Assembly (NCBI GenBank): GCA_017645645.1
Contig: JAGCOB010000005.1
Coordinates: 1 to 42,737 of the forward strand
Reading direction: 5' to 3'
Origin: Prevotella sp.
GTDB lineage: Bacteria; Bacteroidota; Bacteroidia; Bacteroidales; Bacteroidaceae
Length of the DNA stretch: 42,737 nucleotides
In this document: in pieces, positions 26,300 through 34,074 of the stretch
Layout: each line of letters begins with the position of its first letter
How positions within the stretch are numbered: the first letter of the stretch is position 1
Position numbers and translations under genes: made by a program
The notes under the pieces: model-generated
What the model was told of the DNA's origin: nothing
Database searches by the model: none
What the model saw: the letters and a program-made list of their open reading frames with translations, nothing else

Positions 26300-26970
26300 G
26301 ACTTTCCGTCGGTAATTCCCACCACCGTCAGGACATCATCAGAAACCATGAAACGGATATCCTTGCCAGCAAAGGGCATACCGTATTCCCGTTGAGCATC
26401 ATCATGGTAATGGGGACGAGGATCCAAGGAAAGGACATCCTCAACCACCTGCCACTCTTCCTCGGAATACGCTGGACGAAGAGTATCTGGAACCTCTACC
26501 CGTAAACGCGACCACTGACGATGGTCCGTGAAACCGCCCCGTGCCTCAGGATGACTGTCTACATAGGGAAGATAGGGCTTGATGTCATAGATTGGCGTAC
26601 CATCCATCAAGTCTGCACCAGCCACCTCTATACTCGGGATCTCAGGATGGACAGCCATGATACGGACTGATGACAGGCCGAGGTTGTTGGGACGAAAAGG
26701 AGAACGGGTAGCCCAAACGCCTACCCGTTCATTTCCTCCTAACAATGGTGGACGTACCGTGGCATGTTTCTCTGCCTCCTCATGTGCTGAGAAACCCCAT
26801 ATCAGCCACAGATAGTCATAACTCTCCACACCGCGCAGTGCCTCAGCATGCGCATAATCCTTTGTGAAGATGATCTCCCCTTTCAGTTCTCCCACGATAC
26901 CGCTCTGTCGCGGTATTCCGAACTTCGAAGTGAACGGAGAGTGGAAAAAGGCTATCGGTTCTATCCTCAT
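26296..26970 (-). CDS. trmO: TrmO/TsaA-family tRNA methyltransferase
   Basis: A 224-residue member of the UPF0066/TsaA family, whose E. coli member TrmO methylates N6-threonylcarbamoyladenosine 37 of tRNA-Thr with SAM. Conserved segments are PRQSGIVGELKGEI, ESYDYLWLIWGF, VGVWATRSPFRPNNLGLSSV, and DGTPIYDIKPYLPYVD, together with the C-terminal domain region DPRPHYHDDAQREYGM. It overlaps the upstream secreted-protein gene by 4 bases (ATGA) and is the last gene of the FHA/kinase string; a functional link to signalling is not evident and it may simply share the transcript. Confidence 0.92.
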   Translation of the reverse strand: MRIEPIAFFHSPFTSKFGIPRQSGIVGELKGEIIFTKDYAHAEALRGVESYDYLWLIWGFSAHEEAEKHATVRPPLLGGNERVGVWATRSPFRPNNLGLSSVRIMAVHPEIPSIEVAGADLMDGTPIYDIKPYLPYVDSHPEARGGFTDHRQWSRLRVEVPDTLRPAYSEEEWQVVEDVLSLDPRPHYHDDAQREYGMPFAGKDIRFMVSDDVLTVVGITDGKS

Positions 26971-27965
26971 TTCACCTCACAGACATACACCTTCTTTCCT
27001 TGAGGGACGAAGAAGACATAATAGCCGGGCAACACTTGGTATTCTCTCCGCAGCGTATTCTTAACTGTCGTCGTCAGTACCGGTTTGATGGGAGAGATGA
27101 CCAGGTCCTGATAACTGAAGACCAGCGCCTCCTTTTTACCAGTGTCCTGCACCGTGGCACGGACGAGGGCTCCTTGTTGGTAGTCGGCCACGTCCTGTAC
27201 CTCTATCACCAGAGGTTCCTCTGGGGAGAAAGTGATAACGGGAGCCTGTAACGTCTCACGTTTAATCCTGAAGTCCGTATTCTTATCATTCGTGTACTTG
27301 GCAGCCATTGCCAGGTTCCTGTTGAAGAACACCTCATCATCACCCACGACGAACTCCTTGATAGGAGCATAGCTGTCATTGGGGATCCGTTGCATCTCCG
27401 TAATGGCGGCAATCTCCACTTTCTGCTGTTGACCGTCGGAGTCCTCTACACACAGGAAACTGGCTTCCTCGTCAGAGCCATAGTCCTGTAAGACGATGAC
27501 TCCCTGCCAAGTTCCATCCGGCGTGATCACCACATCCAGGAAAGGTGTCTGTTCGAAGAGGGACTGCTCCTGGTTAAGTTTCTCTTTCTTCTGACAGGCA
27601 ATCTCCTCATTCTTGATGATCTGTACGACACCATGGTCTTCCCTGAGATAGACCGACTTACCCAACAACTGCTTGACGATTTGTCCTTTGTAGATCTTCC
27701 CTCCCCTAGTCTCTATCACATCATCGATACCAGAGAGGTCGTCATTGGAACGCTGGGAGCGTTCTATTGCCAGGATATCCTCCATCGGATAGACGGTCTC
27801 CTGCTCTTCCTGAACGAAGACCAGATCCTTCCCCGGGTGCTGGACCGTGATACGTCCTTCCACCATACTGCCGTCCATCAGGATCAGCTTATCGTAGACC
27901 TTCGACTGTGCCATCGCAGTGGATGCCACCAGCCATAAAAGGAGCATCATGAATTTTCTCATCAT
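26967..27965 (-). CDS. Secreted protein of unknown function
   Basis: About 332 residues with a clear signal peptide (FMMLLLWLVASTAMAQ, cleaved after AMA). The mature part is mostly beta-like. Its beginning (KLILMDGSMVEGRITV, then KTRGGKIYKGQIV-like segments around residues 85-95) looks like two short repeats of a DGS/GG-x-GxI pattern that is common in small beta-barrel or Hfq/SH3-like folds, but I do not recognise the family. Start: two adjacent ATG codons (27963-27965 and 27960-27962); a GTG slightly upstream is less likely. It lies in the FHA/kinase string, 13 bases after the WG-repeat gene, and overlaps trmO by 4 bases. A periplasmic or surface partner of the signalling proteins is the simplest guess. 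Confidence 0.7.
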   Translation of the reverse strand: MMRKFMMLLLWLVASTAMAQSKVYDKLILMDGSMVEGRITVQHPGKDLVFVQEEQETVYPMEDILAIERSQRSNDDLSGIDDVIETRGGKIYKGQIVKQLLGKSVYLREDHGVVQIIKNEEIACQKKEKLNQEQSLFEQTPFLDVVITPDGTWQGVIVLQDYGSDEEASFLCVEDSDGQQQKVEIAAITEMQRIPNDSYAPIKEFVVGDDEVFFNRNLAMAAKYTNDKNTDFRIKRETLQAPVITFSPEEPLVIEVQDVADYQQGALVRATVQDTGKKEALVFSYQDLVISPIKPVLTTTVKNTLRREYQVLPGYYVFFVPQGKKVYVCEVK

Positions 27966-27978
27966 CACCACTTTTTAT

Positions 27979-29331
27979 TTACAATACAATAGCAGGATTC
28001 AACGTGACATTACATGAACTGGAGGCACCGCCGCCACGAGCAGTAATCGTACAACTCGTTTTCTTCGTTACCGGCACATTCACCGTCACGGAACCGCTCT
28101 TCTTGGCAGGAACCTGCAGGGAGCTCTTCTGTCCCGTACTGAGAGAGATATTGACGGTACGTGCAGAACTGCCGCGGTTGGTGACCTTGATAGCTACTGC
28201 ACAGATACCTTTCTTATTAGCTTTCACGGAAGCAGGCGCACTGACGGTGATACCGTCACTGGAACCTTTATTGACACTTGACTTATGGTCATCCACCCGA
28301 TTGAGACTACGCCAGAGAACCAGTTTCTCACAGGCCAGTTCATAGACGCGCTTGCCATTCTCGCCGGGGACATCGGCCTTCAGCGTACGTGCGGTACCGA
28401 CACCCTCCATCTCGAAATCTTTCCGGGAGGCATCATTGACGATACGCGTAAGCTTCGAGACCTTATTCTCCCATACGGAAGGAATCTCTGCCTCGGCAGT
28501 CAGTTTTCCACCAGCCTCTTTGACACTACACTCCACGGTGGCAGTATTGAACTTGACGACACCGTATAGATGATCTACCATAACGATGGCACAGTCGTCA
28601 GCCACCTTCTCAGCTTCTTCAAACTGAGTAGGAAGGAGGGTGGCACCGTCTTTCTTGTAGCCATGTCTCTTGTTTTCCGTAAACAGTTGATAGGAAGGAT
28701 CCGGAGTCGGTTCATAAGGCATGTTCACCTTACCGAGGCTCTCGGCATCAAAAGGAGCGACAACAGCCTCACTGGAACCAAGGACCTTGCCGTCCGGGTC
28801 TATCTCACTGATCTTAGCCTTACCCTTGGACAACTTGTCGAATCCGCCTTTCTCCTTCGATACCAGGGCGCGTCCGTTCCGGAAAGGACGCACTGCCGTA
28901 TAGTTGCAGGGGACAGCCAGTTTTCCGGAAGGAGTGAGGAAACCATATTTCCCCTTCTTGTTCGTCACCGCGCATCTGTCTTCTATAAAGAAAGGATAGT
29001 CACCGGCATACACCTCCTCCGTTACCGCCTCTCGTGTACCATTCTCCCTGATGATATACACGATACGGTATTTGTCCTTGTTCTTGGTCATGGCAAGGGC
29101 ATAGCCATTGGTGATGTTCGTGATGGAGTCCATCGCCAGCGACACCACCCATTTCTCATCCCCGTCACAGATACCCGTACTGGCATACGTCTTCACCTTG
29201 AAAAGGTTAGGGGCAAAATGGGTGATAGACTGATAGCTGGGAGTGATCGCCCAGTGTGCAGACTGTGCTTGCCCCACCATAGGCAGGGCAAGACACGTCA
29301 GCAATAGTATAATACTTTTCCTAATACTCAT
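27979..29331 (-). CDS. Secreted WG-repeat-like protein with C-terminal Ig-like domain
   Basis: A 450-residue exported protein. Signal peptide at residues 1-22 (IILLLTCLALPMVGQA). The middle has at least one recognisable WG-type repeat (GKYGFLTPSGKLAVPCNYT) and a second, poorer one (KRHGYKKDGATLLPTQFEEA). The last 90 residues form a beta-sandwich resembling CARDB/Ig-like adhesive modules (AVAIKVTNRGSSARTVNISL). Function unknown; WG repeats usually mediate binding. Its ATG shares one base with the stop of the FHA-protease gene, so translation is coupled. The export signal places it in the periplasm, where the protease domain of its neighbour is also predicted to lie. Confidence 0.72.
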   Translation of the reverse strand: MSIRKSIILLLTCLALPMVGQAQSAHWAITPSYQSITHFAPNLFKVKTYASTGICDGDEKWVVSLAMDSITNITNGYALAMTKNKDKYRIVYIIRENGTREAVTEEVYAGDYPFFIEDRCAVTNKKGKYGFLTPSGKLAVPCNYTAVRPFRNGRALVSKEKGGFDKLSKGKAKISEIDPDGKVLGSSEAVVAPFDAESLGKVNMPYEPTPDPSYQLFTENKRHGYKKDGATLLPTQFEEAEKVADDCAIVMVDHLYGVVKFNTATVECSVKEAGGKLTAEAEIPSVWENKVSKLTRIVNDASRKDFEMEGVGTARTLKADVPGENGKRVYELACEKLVLWRSLNRVDDHKSSVNKGSSDGITVSAPASVKANKKGICAVAIKVTNRGSSARTVNISLSTGQKSSLQVPAKKSGSVTVNVPVTKKTSCTITARGGGASSSCNVTLNPAIVL

Positions 29332-30977
29332 TATTGAACAGCTTCTTCGTCATAGATCTTCTTCAGGAACTTCGACTGTACGGCCTTGGTATAACCACCG
29401 GCAATACTCGTTCCTCCCCATAATACGCCAACCAACTGACCAGCCTCGTTGAATACGGGAGAGCCACTGCTTCCACCTACTGACTGCTCCTGGAACTCAA
29501 AGTCATACTTGCTGGGCTCCTTGCTGCACTTGGTCTCCTTGATGCTGGGCTCCAGGGACTTCGCTCTCTTGTCGAGTGCCCAAGTAAGACCGGCAGGATA
29601 ACCAATGGTGAAGAGCTTGTCCTTCAGAGGAACAAGACGCTCTGTGTTGAAGTTGCTCGGTTCGAATACCAGTTCCACGTCCTCCGGTGTCTTCTTGTCG
29701 TTCAACTGCAGGAGGGCGACATCAATCTCCTTGTCCTTGGAGTCTGCCACCACGTCACAACGCTGGAACTCATCCAGGTGTGTGTAGTTCTTACCGGCAT
29801 AACCCACCATGATATAGTCAATGGCACCCGTGATGTTATAACGGGAACGGCTCAGGCGGTCGATGATCTTATTCAGCTCACCCTGCCAGTTGGGGTATTT
29901 ACCGATATGGTCGTTGATGGCCTTGAACAAGGCAGTCTGTGCGAATGCCTGCATGGTAGGCATCGAGAAGTCCCTACCCTTGTTGCTCGTCGTCAAGCGC
30001 TCGTCACCGGTCTGCATGAACATACAGGTACGGCGCATCAGCTCAATACGATATTCTATACTCTCACGGATACGGTTGTCCTCCTCTGCGGAGCGATACT
30101 CCCAAGGTACGGCAACATGACGATTGGTACCCATATAGCCCTTGCGGTCGAGGAAGAATGCCGTGGCACTATAAGGCTGCTGGGCAGCGATATCCTCAAT
30201 CTTACCGTTCCAGGTATCAGGCATGGGGTTATCCTCGAACTCAGCGATATAGTGGTACTGTGCACCGACATACACCACCGTGTTGCGGTATTTCTCCGGA
30301 GAGACACTAGATGGAGTGGAAGGAGCCACATAGGTGGAGTCGTTGGCAACAGCCACAGGTTCTGCCTCTCCCTTGGGCCAGAGGGCGAAGATAATACCTA
30401 TCAGGGCGAGCACACCCACGGCACCGGCGATACCATAGATCAGACCCATATTGGTCTTTGGCATCACACCGGCAATCTGATCGGTCACATCCTCTGTTCC
30501 GCAGACGATGTTATCACCTTTCTTGATACGCACGTCCTTGTTGGCGGCCACCTTCACACCATTCACCATAGTACCGTTACGGCTGCCATTGTCATGGATA
30601 TAGGTCTTGCCGTCCTTGCCGATTCTGACAGACGCATGGAAGCGGCTGACTGTCTGGCTGTTCAGGATAATCTCATTACGGTAGTTGGAACCGATGTTAT
30701 ACACTGACTTATAATTCGTCAGTTTCTCAGCCACAGGGACTTTTGCCCATACCAACGGAGTATCGGCGATGGTGATACGGTCGCCGCGCTGTACGTTCAC
30801 CTCCTTGCCAGGCTCGATACGCTTGTTGCCGACCATGGTTCCGTTCTTACTGTTCTTGTCTTCCAGGATGATCTGTCCGTCGTCAAGAATCGTCATCTCA
30901 GCATGCAGGCTGCTGACGTAGTTACTGTCTAACACGATGTCGCAAGATTGCGAGCTACCAATTTTAATAATCTTCAT
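29331..30977 (-). CDS. FHA-FHA-transmembrane-trypsin-like protease
   Basis: A 548-residue fusion. Residues 1-75 and about 88-165 are two FHA phosphothreonine-binding domains (first: SSLHAE with SKNGTMV; second: SRFHAS with SRNGTMVNG). Residues 177-200 form one membrane helix. Residues about 230-545 are a chymotrypsin-fold serine protease with a complete triad by position: histidine 287 in GTNRHV, aspartate 419 in KEIDVALL, serine 504 in GGSSGSPVFN. A long helical insertion (residues about 295-400) separates histidine and aspartate. With FHA domains cytoplasmic, the protease would face the periplasm: a cytoplasmic phospho-signal could control extracytoplasmic proteolysis. There is no PDZ domain, unlike HtrA. 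Confidence 0.9.
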   Translation of the reverse strand: MKIIKIGSSQSCDIVLDSNYVSSLHAEMTILDDGQIILEDKNSKNGTMVGNKRIEPGKEVNVQRGDRITIADTPLVWAKVPVAEKLTNYKSVYNIGSNYRNEIILNSQTVSRFHASVRIGKDGKTYIHDNGSRNGTMVNGVKVAANKDVRIKKGDNIVCGTEDVTDQIAGVMPKTNMGLIYGIAGAVGVLALIGIIFALWPKGEAEPVAVANDSTYVAPSTPSSVSPEKYRNTVVYVGAQYHYIAEFEDNPMPDTWNGKIEDIAAQQPYSATAFFLDRKGYMGTNRHVAVPWEYRSAEEDNRIRESIEYRIELMRRTCMFMQTGDERLTTSNKGRDFSMPTMQAFAQTALFKAINDHIGKYPNWQGELNKIIDRLSRSRYNITGAIDYIMVGYAGKNYTHLDEFQRCDVVADSKDKEIDVALLQLNDKKTPEDVELVFEPSNFNTERLVPLKDKLFTIGYPAGLTWALDKRAKSLEPSIKETKCSKEPSKYDFEFQEQSVGGSSGSPVFNEAGQLVGVLWGGTSIAGGYTKAVQSKFLKKIYDEEAVQ

Positions 30978-30993
30978 ATGCTTAAGTTTTTAG

Positions 30994-31692
30994 TTATATT
31001 ACGACTGTTTTGTTCTTATTATTGCCAGCAGGTTGTTTGTCATTAGAAGGAGCCTTCTGCTGTTCTTTCGCCTTCTGTTCCTTGGCTTTCTGCTCCTTGG
31101 CCTTCTGCTGACGGGCGCGCTCCTCTGCCTCACGTCTCTTCTTGCTGGCACGGGCAGCGCCATAGACATCGATGACCTTGTCTTGCTGGTCAACGGCAGC
31201 ACCTTCCGAGCCGGAAGGGGAAGTAGTCTCAGGGGCAGTCTCCTCTGGGGCAGCCTCTTCCTGTTGGTCCATGGGCTGCTCCTGCGGTTTCTCACTCTCT
31301 ACAGGTTTCACCGTCTCTGTCTTCTGGACAGCAGGGGCAGGTTGTTCAGGTTCACTGCTGAAGACCTTCACCAAGAGGCTGATGACGATCAGCAGGACGA
31401 CCAGCGCACCCACCACCAGGGCACCTATCTTATAGTATTTCAAGGGGTCAGGAACCTTGGACCAGTCGAGCTGACGCACATCGGCGAAGTTGACCACGTC
31501 CTTACGGGTAACAGGGAATGGAATGTTGGGGCGCAGACGGACACCATTGACGGAGGTACCGTTCTTGCTCATGTCGACAATCTCCATGCCCCCGAAAGTA
31601 GGAATCTTGATAATCGCATGGCGGCGACTCATCATCTCGTCGTCAATGGTGATGGTACATCCCTCACCCCGACCTATTGTTACTGTCTTCAT
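30994..31692 (-). CDS. FHA-domain membrane protein with charged repeat tail
   Basis: A 232-residue protein. Residues 1-80 form an FHA domain (TIGRGEGCTITI, MMSRRHAII, SKNGTSVNGVRL). A membrane helix follows at about 88-111 (IGALVVGALVVLLIVISLLV). The rest is low-complexity: proline/glutamate/glutamine-rich, then lysine/glutamate-rich with three tandem KAKEQ units, ending in NKTVVI. It probably binds a phosphothreonine on one of the kinases or on a substrate and passes the signal across the membrane; the tail would lie in the periplasm. It lies 16 bases before the FHA-protease gene and 7 bases after the PP2C gene. Confidence 0.85.
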   Translation of the reverse strand: MKTVTIGRGEGCTITIDDEMMSRRHAIIKIPTFGGMEIVDMSKNGTSVNGVRLRPNIPFPVTRKDVVNFADVRQLDWSKVPDPLKYYKIGALVVGALVVLLIVISLLVKVFSSEPEQPAPAVQKTETVKPVESEKPQEQPMDQQEEAAPEETAPETTSPSGSEGAAVDQQDKVIDVYGAARASKKRREAEERARQQKAKEQKAKEQKAKEQQKAPSNDKQPAGNNKNKTVVI

Positions 31693-31699
31693 AGGCTAG

Positions 31700-33100
31700 T
31701 TATTTTAGTGATTGGAGTTTCTTGATCAGTATGTTGTAATGGCCCTTGCTGTTATCGGGATTGTCGGCGGCAATCTTGTCAGCCAGACGTGCCCGCACCT
31801 CATCATAGGCTGCCTTGTTCTTCGCATCCTTTTCGGCAAGGGTCTTCAACTGTTCCGAAACGGTCGAGCGCAACTGCTTACGCTGGGCATTCTCCTGCAT
31901 GTCCTTGATCTTGGTAAGCTGGGAGATGATACCGCTGCGTGACTTCTGGATGGCATCAGCGGCGGCCTGTGCCTGCTTGGCGGCATTCTGTGCCTGTTCG
32001 GCAGCAGCCTGTGCCTCCTTGGCTTTCTGCTCTGCCTCACTCTTGGCCTTCTCGGCGGCACTCTCCTTCTCCTTGGCGACCTTCATGGTAGCATCTGCGG
32101 CCTCCTGTTTGGAAGATGCCACATTTCCCCATAAGGCACTGATACTGTCCTCGAGAGCCCTGATACGCTGTCCCCTTGCGTCGTTCTCTACCAACAGGGA
32201 CTCCAGTTCCTCACTATTGGCAGCAGGCTTCTTCTGGCAAATCAACACGATGTTCAAAATCACACTAAGCAGGCAAATGGCTGCCAGTGCCAGCAGGATA
32301 TGCAATGTTTTCTTACTCATTTTCTCTTTCAGTAATGAATCTTGTTTGGTTTCTAATAATGCGATGGTCAGGTTGTCGTGCTTGTTGCCATTGGCACGTC
32401 CGATCTCATCGACTTCTATCACGGTAGAGTCTACGGCACCCGATAGCGATGCCGTCTTAGCCACCCGTCTGATCAGGTCTTTCTCTGGCATGGAACCCCA
32501 GATACCGTCGGTACATAACATGAAACGGTCGCCTTTGTCATAGGGGCGTTCCGTGACCTCGGCAAGGTTGATCAGCTTACTGCCTAAGGCCTTGGTGATG
32601 ATATTCGACTGGGACGACAGTCTTGCCTGCTCCTCTGTCAGGGTACCGTTACGTACCAGTTCTCCCACCATCGAGTGATCAGCGGTACGGAAGATCTTCT
32701 TGCCGCGACGGAACTGGTAGATACGACTGTCACCCACATGTCCCAGGATGGCGGACTGTTTGTTGATCAGTACCACGGTAGCCGTCGAACCCATGCCGCG
32801 AAGGGCGGGAGTCTCCGCCGTCTTGGCAAGGATGCACTGATGACCATACTCGATGGCATTGGCAACCATCTCCGTACGGGGCATCTCCTGAGGGGCGTTG
32901 ACCACATACTCCACAATCTTCTGGACGGCAATCGTAGAGGCAAGCCTGCCTCCGGGACCACCTCCCATTCCATCACAGACCACGGCAATCAACCCTTTGT
33001 CGGTATCCAGGAAGCCACACGAGTCCTGGTTCTCAGGTCTCCCTCCCTGGCGGGTGTCCCAGTAGCCTGCGAAAGGCATGGCTGTCTTAATTGCATTCAT
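31700..33100 (-). CDS. PP2C-family protein phosphatase, membrane-anchored
   Basis: A 466-residue protein. Residues about 8-250 are a metal-dependent PP2C phosphatase with motifs RPENQDSC, VCDGMGGGPGG, GSTATVVLI, GHVGDSRIYQFR, CTDGIWGSM and KHDNLT; the metal-binding aspartates are present. It should remove phosphate from serine/threonine, opposing the two adjacent kinases. One membrane helix (about 267-289, LHILLALAAICLLSVILNIVLI) is followed by a long alanine/lysine/glutamate-rich coiled coil (about 300-400) that would lie outside the membrane. Cytoplasmic phosphatase plus extracytoplasmic coiled coil suggests a sensor-controlled phosphatase. It lies between the kinase and FHA genes. Confidence 0.92.
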   Translation of the reverse strand: MNAIKTAMPFAGYWDTRQGGRPENQDSCGFLDTDKGLIAVVCDGMGGGPGGRLASTIAVQKIVEYVVNAPQEMPRTEMVANAIEYGHQCILAKTAETPALRGMGSTATVVLINKQSAILGHVGDSRIYQFRRGKKIFRTADHSMVGELVRNGTLTEEQARLSSQSNIITKALGSKLINLAEVTERPYDKGDRFMLCTDGIWGSMPEKDLIRRVAKTASLSGAVDSTVIEVDEIGRANGNKHDNLTIALLETKQDSLLKEKMSKKTLHILLALAAICLLSVILNIVLICQKKPAANSEELESLLVENDARGQRIRALEDSISALWGNVASSKQEAADATMKVAKEKESAAEKAKSEAEQKAKEAQAAAEQAQNAAKQAQAAADAIQKSRSGIISQLTKIKDMQENAQRKQLRSTVSEQLKTLAEKDAKNKAAYDEVRARLADKIAADNPDNSKGHYNILIKKLQSLK

Positions 33101-33105
33101 AATGA

Positions 33106-34056
33106 TTATTTCTTAAATATATCTCCTATACCAGGTACACCACTGTCCTGTACCTTTTTAAGGAATCTGTCAAACTTCGAATAATTACGGGGAGGCAGTG
33201 CCTCCTTCAGTGCCATCTTCATCGCATTGGCATTCTGATAGCGGTCAGACGGATAGATGGCTGTTGCCTTGCGTGTCACCTCAAAGACGGAGTCGGAGAT
33301 GCCGGGAACCTTCGGGAGTACCATGCCATGGTGCAGTGCCTTTGCCTCTGCAACGGTAGTCGCCGAGAAGGGGTTCTGCTTGGTAATCAACTCATACAGG
33401 GTGATGCCTGCCTCATAGATATCCGTCGCCGAAGTGAGCTGCGGCTTGGTAGCCACATCAGAGAACTGTTCCGGGGCAGCATACTTGGGCGTTCCCATCA
33501 TGCCCGATGTCGAACTGTTGATCGTCTCCGTCACGTCAGAGATACCCAGGTCCATCAACCGCACGTTACGACCCTGTTCCATCATGATGTTCGAGGGTTT
33601 GATATCCATGTGGATGATACCCTTGGAATGGATATAGGCAAGGGCATCCAGCACTGGCAGGAAGAGTTCACAGATACGGTGCTCCGCATTGGGAAGGGAA
33701 CGGACATGTCCGTTGATGAACGTGTCGATGTTCTCGCCCTTCACGAAACGGCTGATGATGAAGATGGGACCCTGATGGGGAGCCACCTCACAACAGCCCA
33801 GCATCTCCACCAGGTTAGGATGACTGAACATCAGGTCTGCCTCCTGATGGGCACGACGGCGCACCTCAGGATTATTGGCATAGCGGTCCACCACCCTCTT
33901 GACGGCAATGGCCTCGTGGGTCTGGCAGTCCTCGCCGAGATACACGACACCCATCGCCCCTGCCCCTAACGGCGGCCGGGTTTCATCATACTGATACCAA
34001 CGTCCGTAGGCATTCAGGTAGATGATATTCCCTTGTTTTTTTACCATTCCTGGCAT
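33106..34056 (-). CDS. Ser/Thr protein kinase, soluble, non-RD
   Basis: A 316-residue Hanks-type kinase without a membrane helix. Present: glycine loop GAGAMGVVYLGE, VAIK-type lysine in IAVKRV, the catalytic loop IIHMDIKPSNIM with the catalytic aspartate and lysine, the metal motif as DLG (LMDLGISD) in place of DFG, and AAPEQ for APE. The arginine of HRD is methionine here, so activation-loop phosphorylation is probably not needed in the usual way. The start could be the first ATG or that three codons later. It lies 18 bases after the membrane kinase and 5 before the phosphatase. Confidence 0.92.
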   Translation of the reverse strand: MPGMVKKQGNIIYLNAYGRWYQYDETRPPLGAGAMGVVYLGEDCQTHEAIAVKRVVDRYANNPEVRRRAHQEADLMFSHPNLVEMLGCCEVAPHQGPIFIISRFVKGENIDTFINGHVRSLPNAEHRICELFLPVLDALAYIHSKGIIHMDIKPSNIMMEQGRNVRLMDLGISDVTETINSSTSGMMGTPKYAAPEQFSDVATKPQLTSATDIYEAGITLYELITKQNPFSATTVAEAKALHHGMVLPKVPGISDSVFEVTRKATAIYPSDRYQNANAMKMALKEALPPRNYSKFDRFLKKVQDSGVPGIGDIFKK

Positions 34057-34074
34057 GGTCTGTCTTTTCTATTC

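Noticed and set aside
29778-30707. 309-codon open frame on the plus strand
   Set aside because: It lies entirely opposite the FHA-protease gene, whose domains and motifs are unmistakable. Its own translation is histidine- and threonine-rich without any recognisable motif, as expected from an antisense frame.
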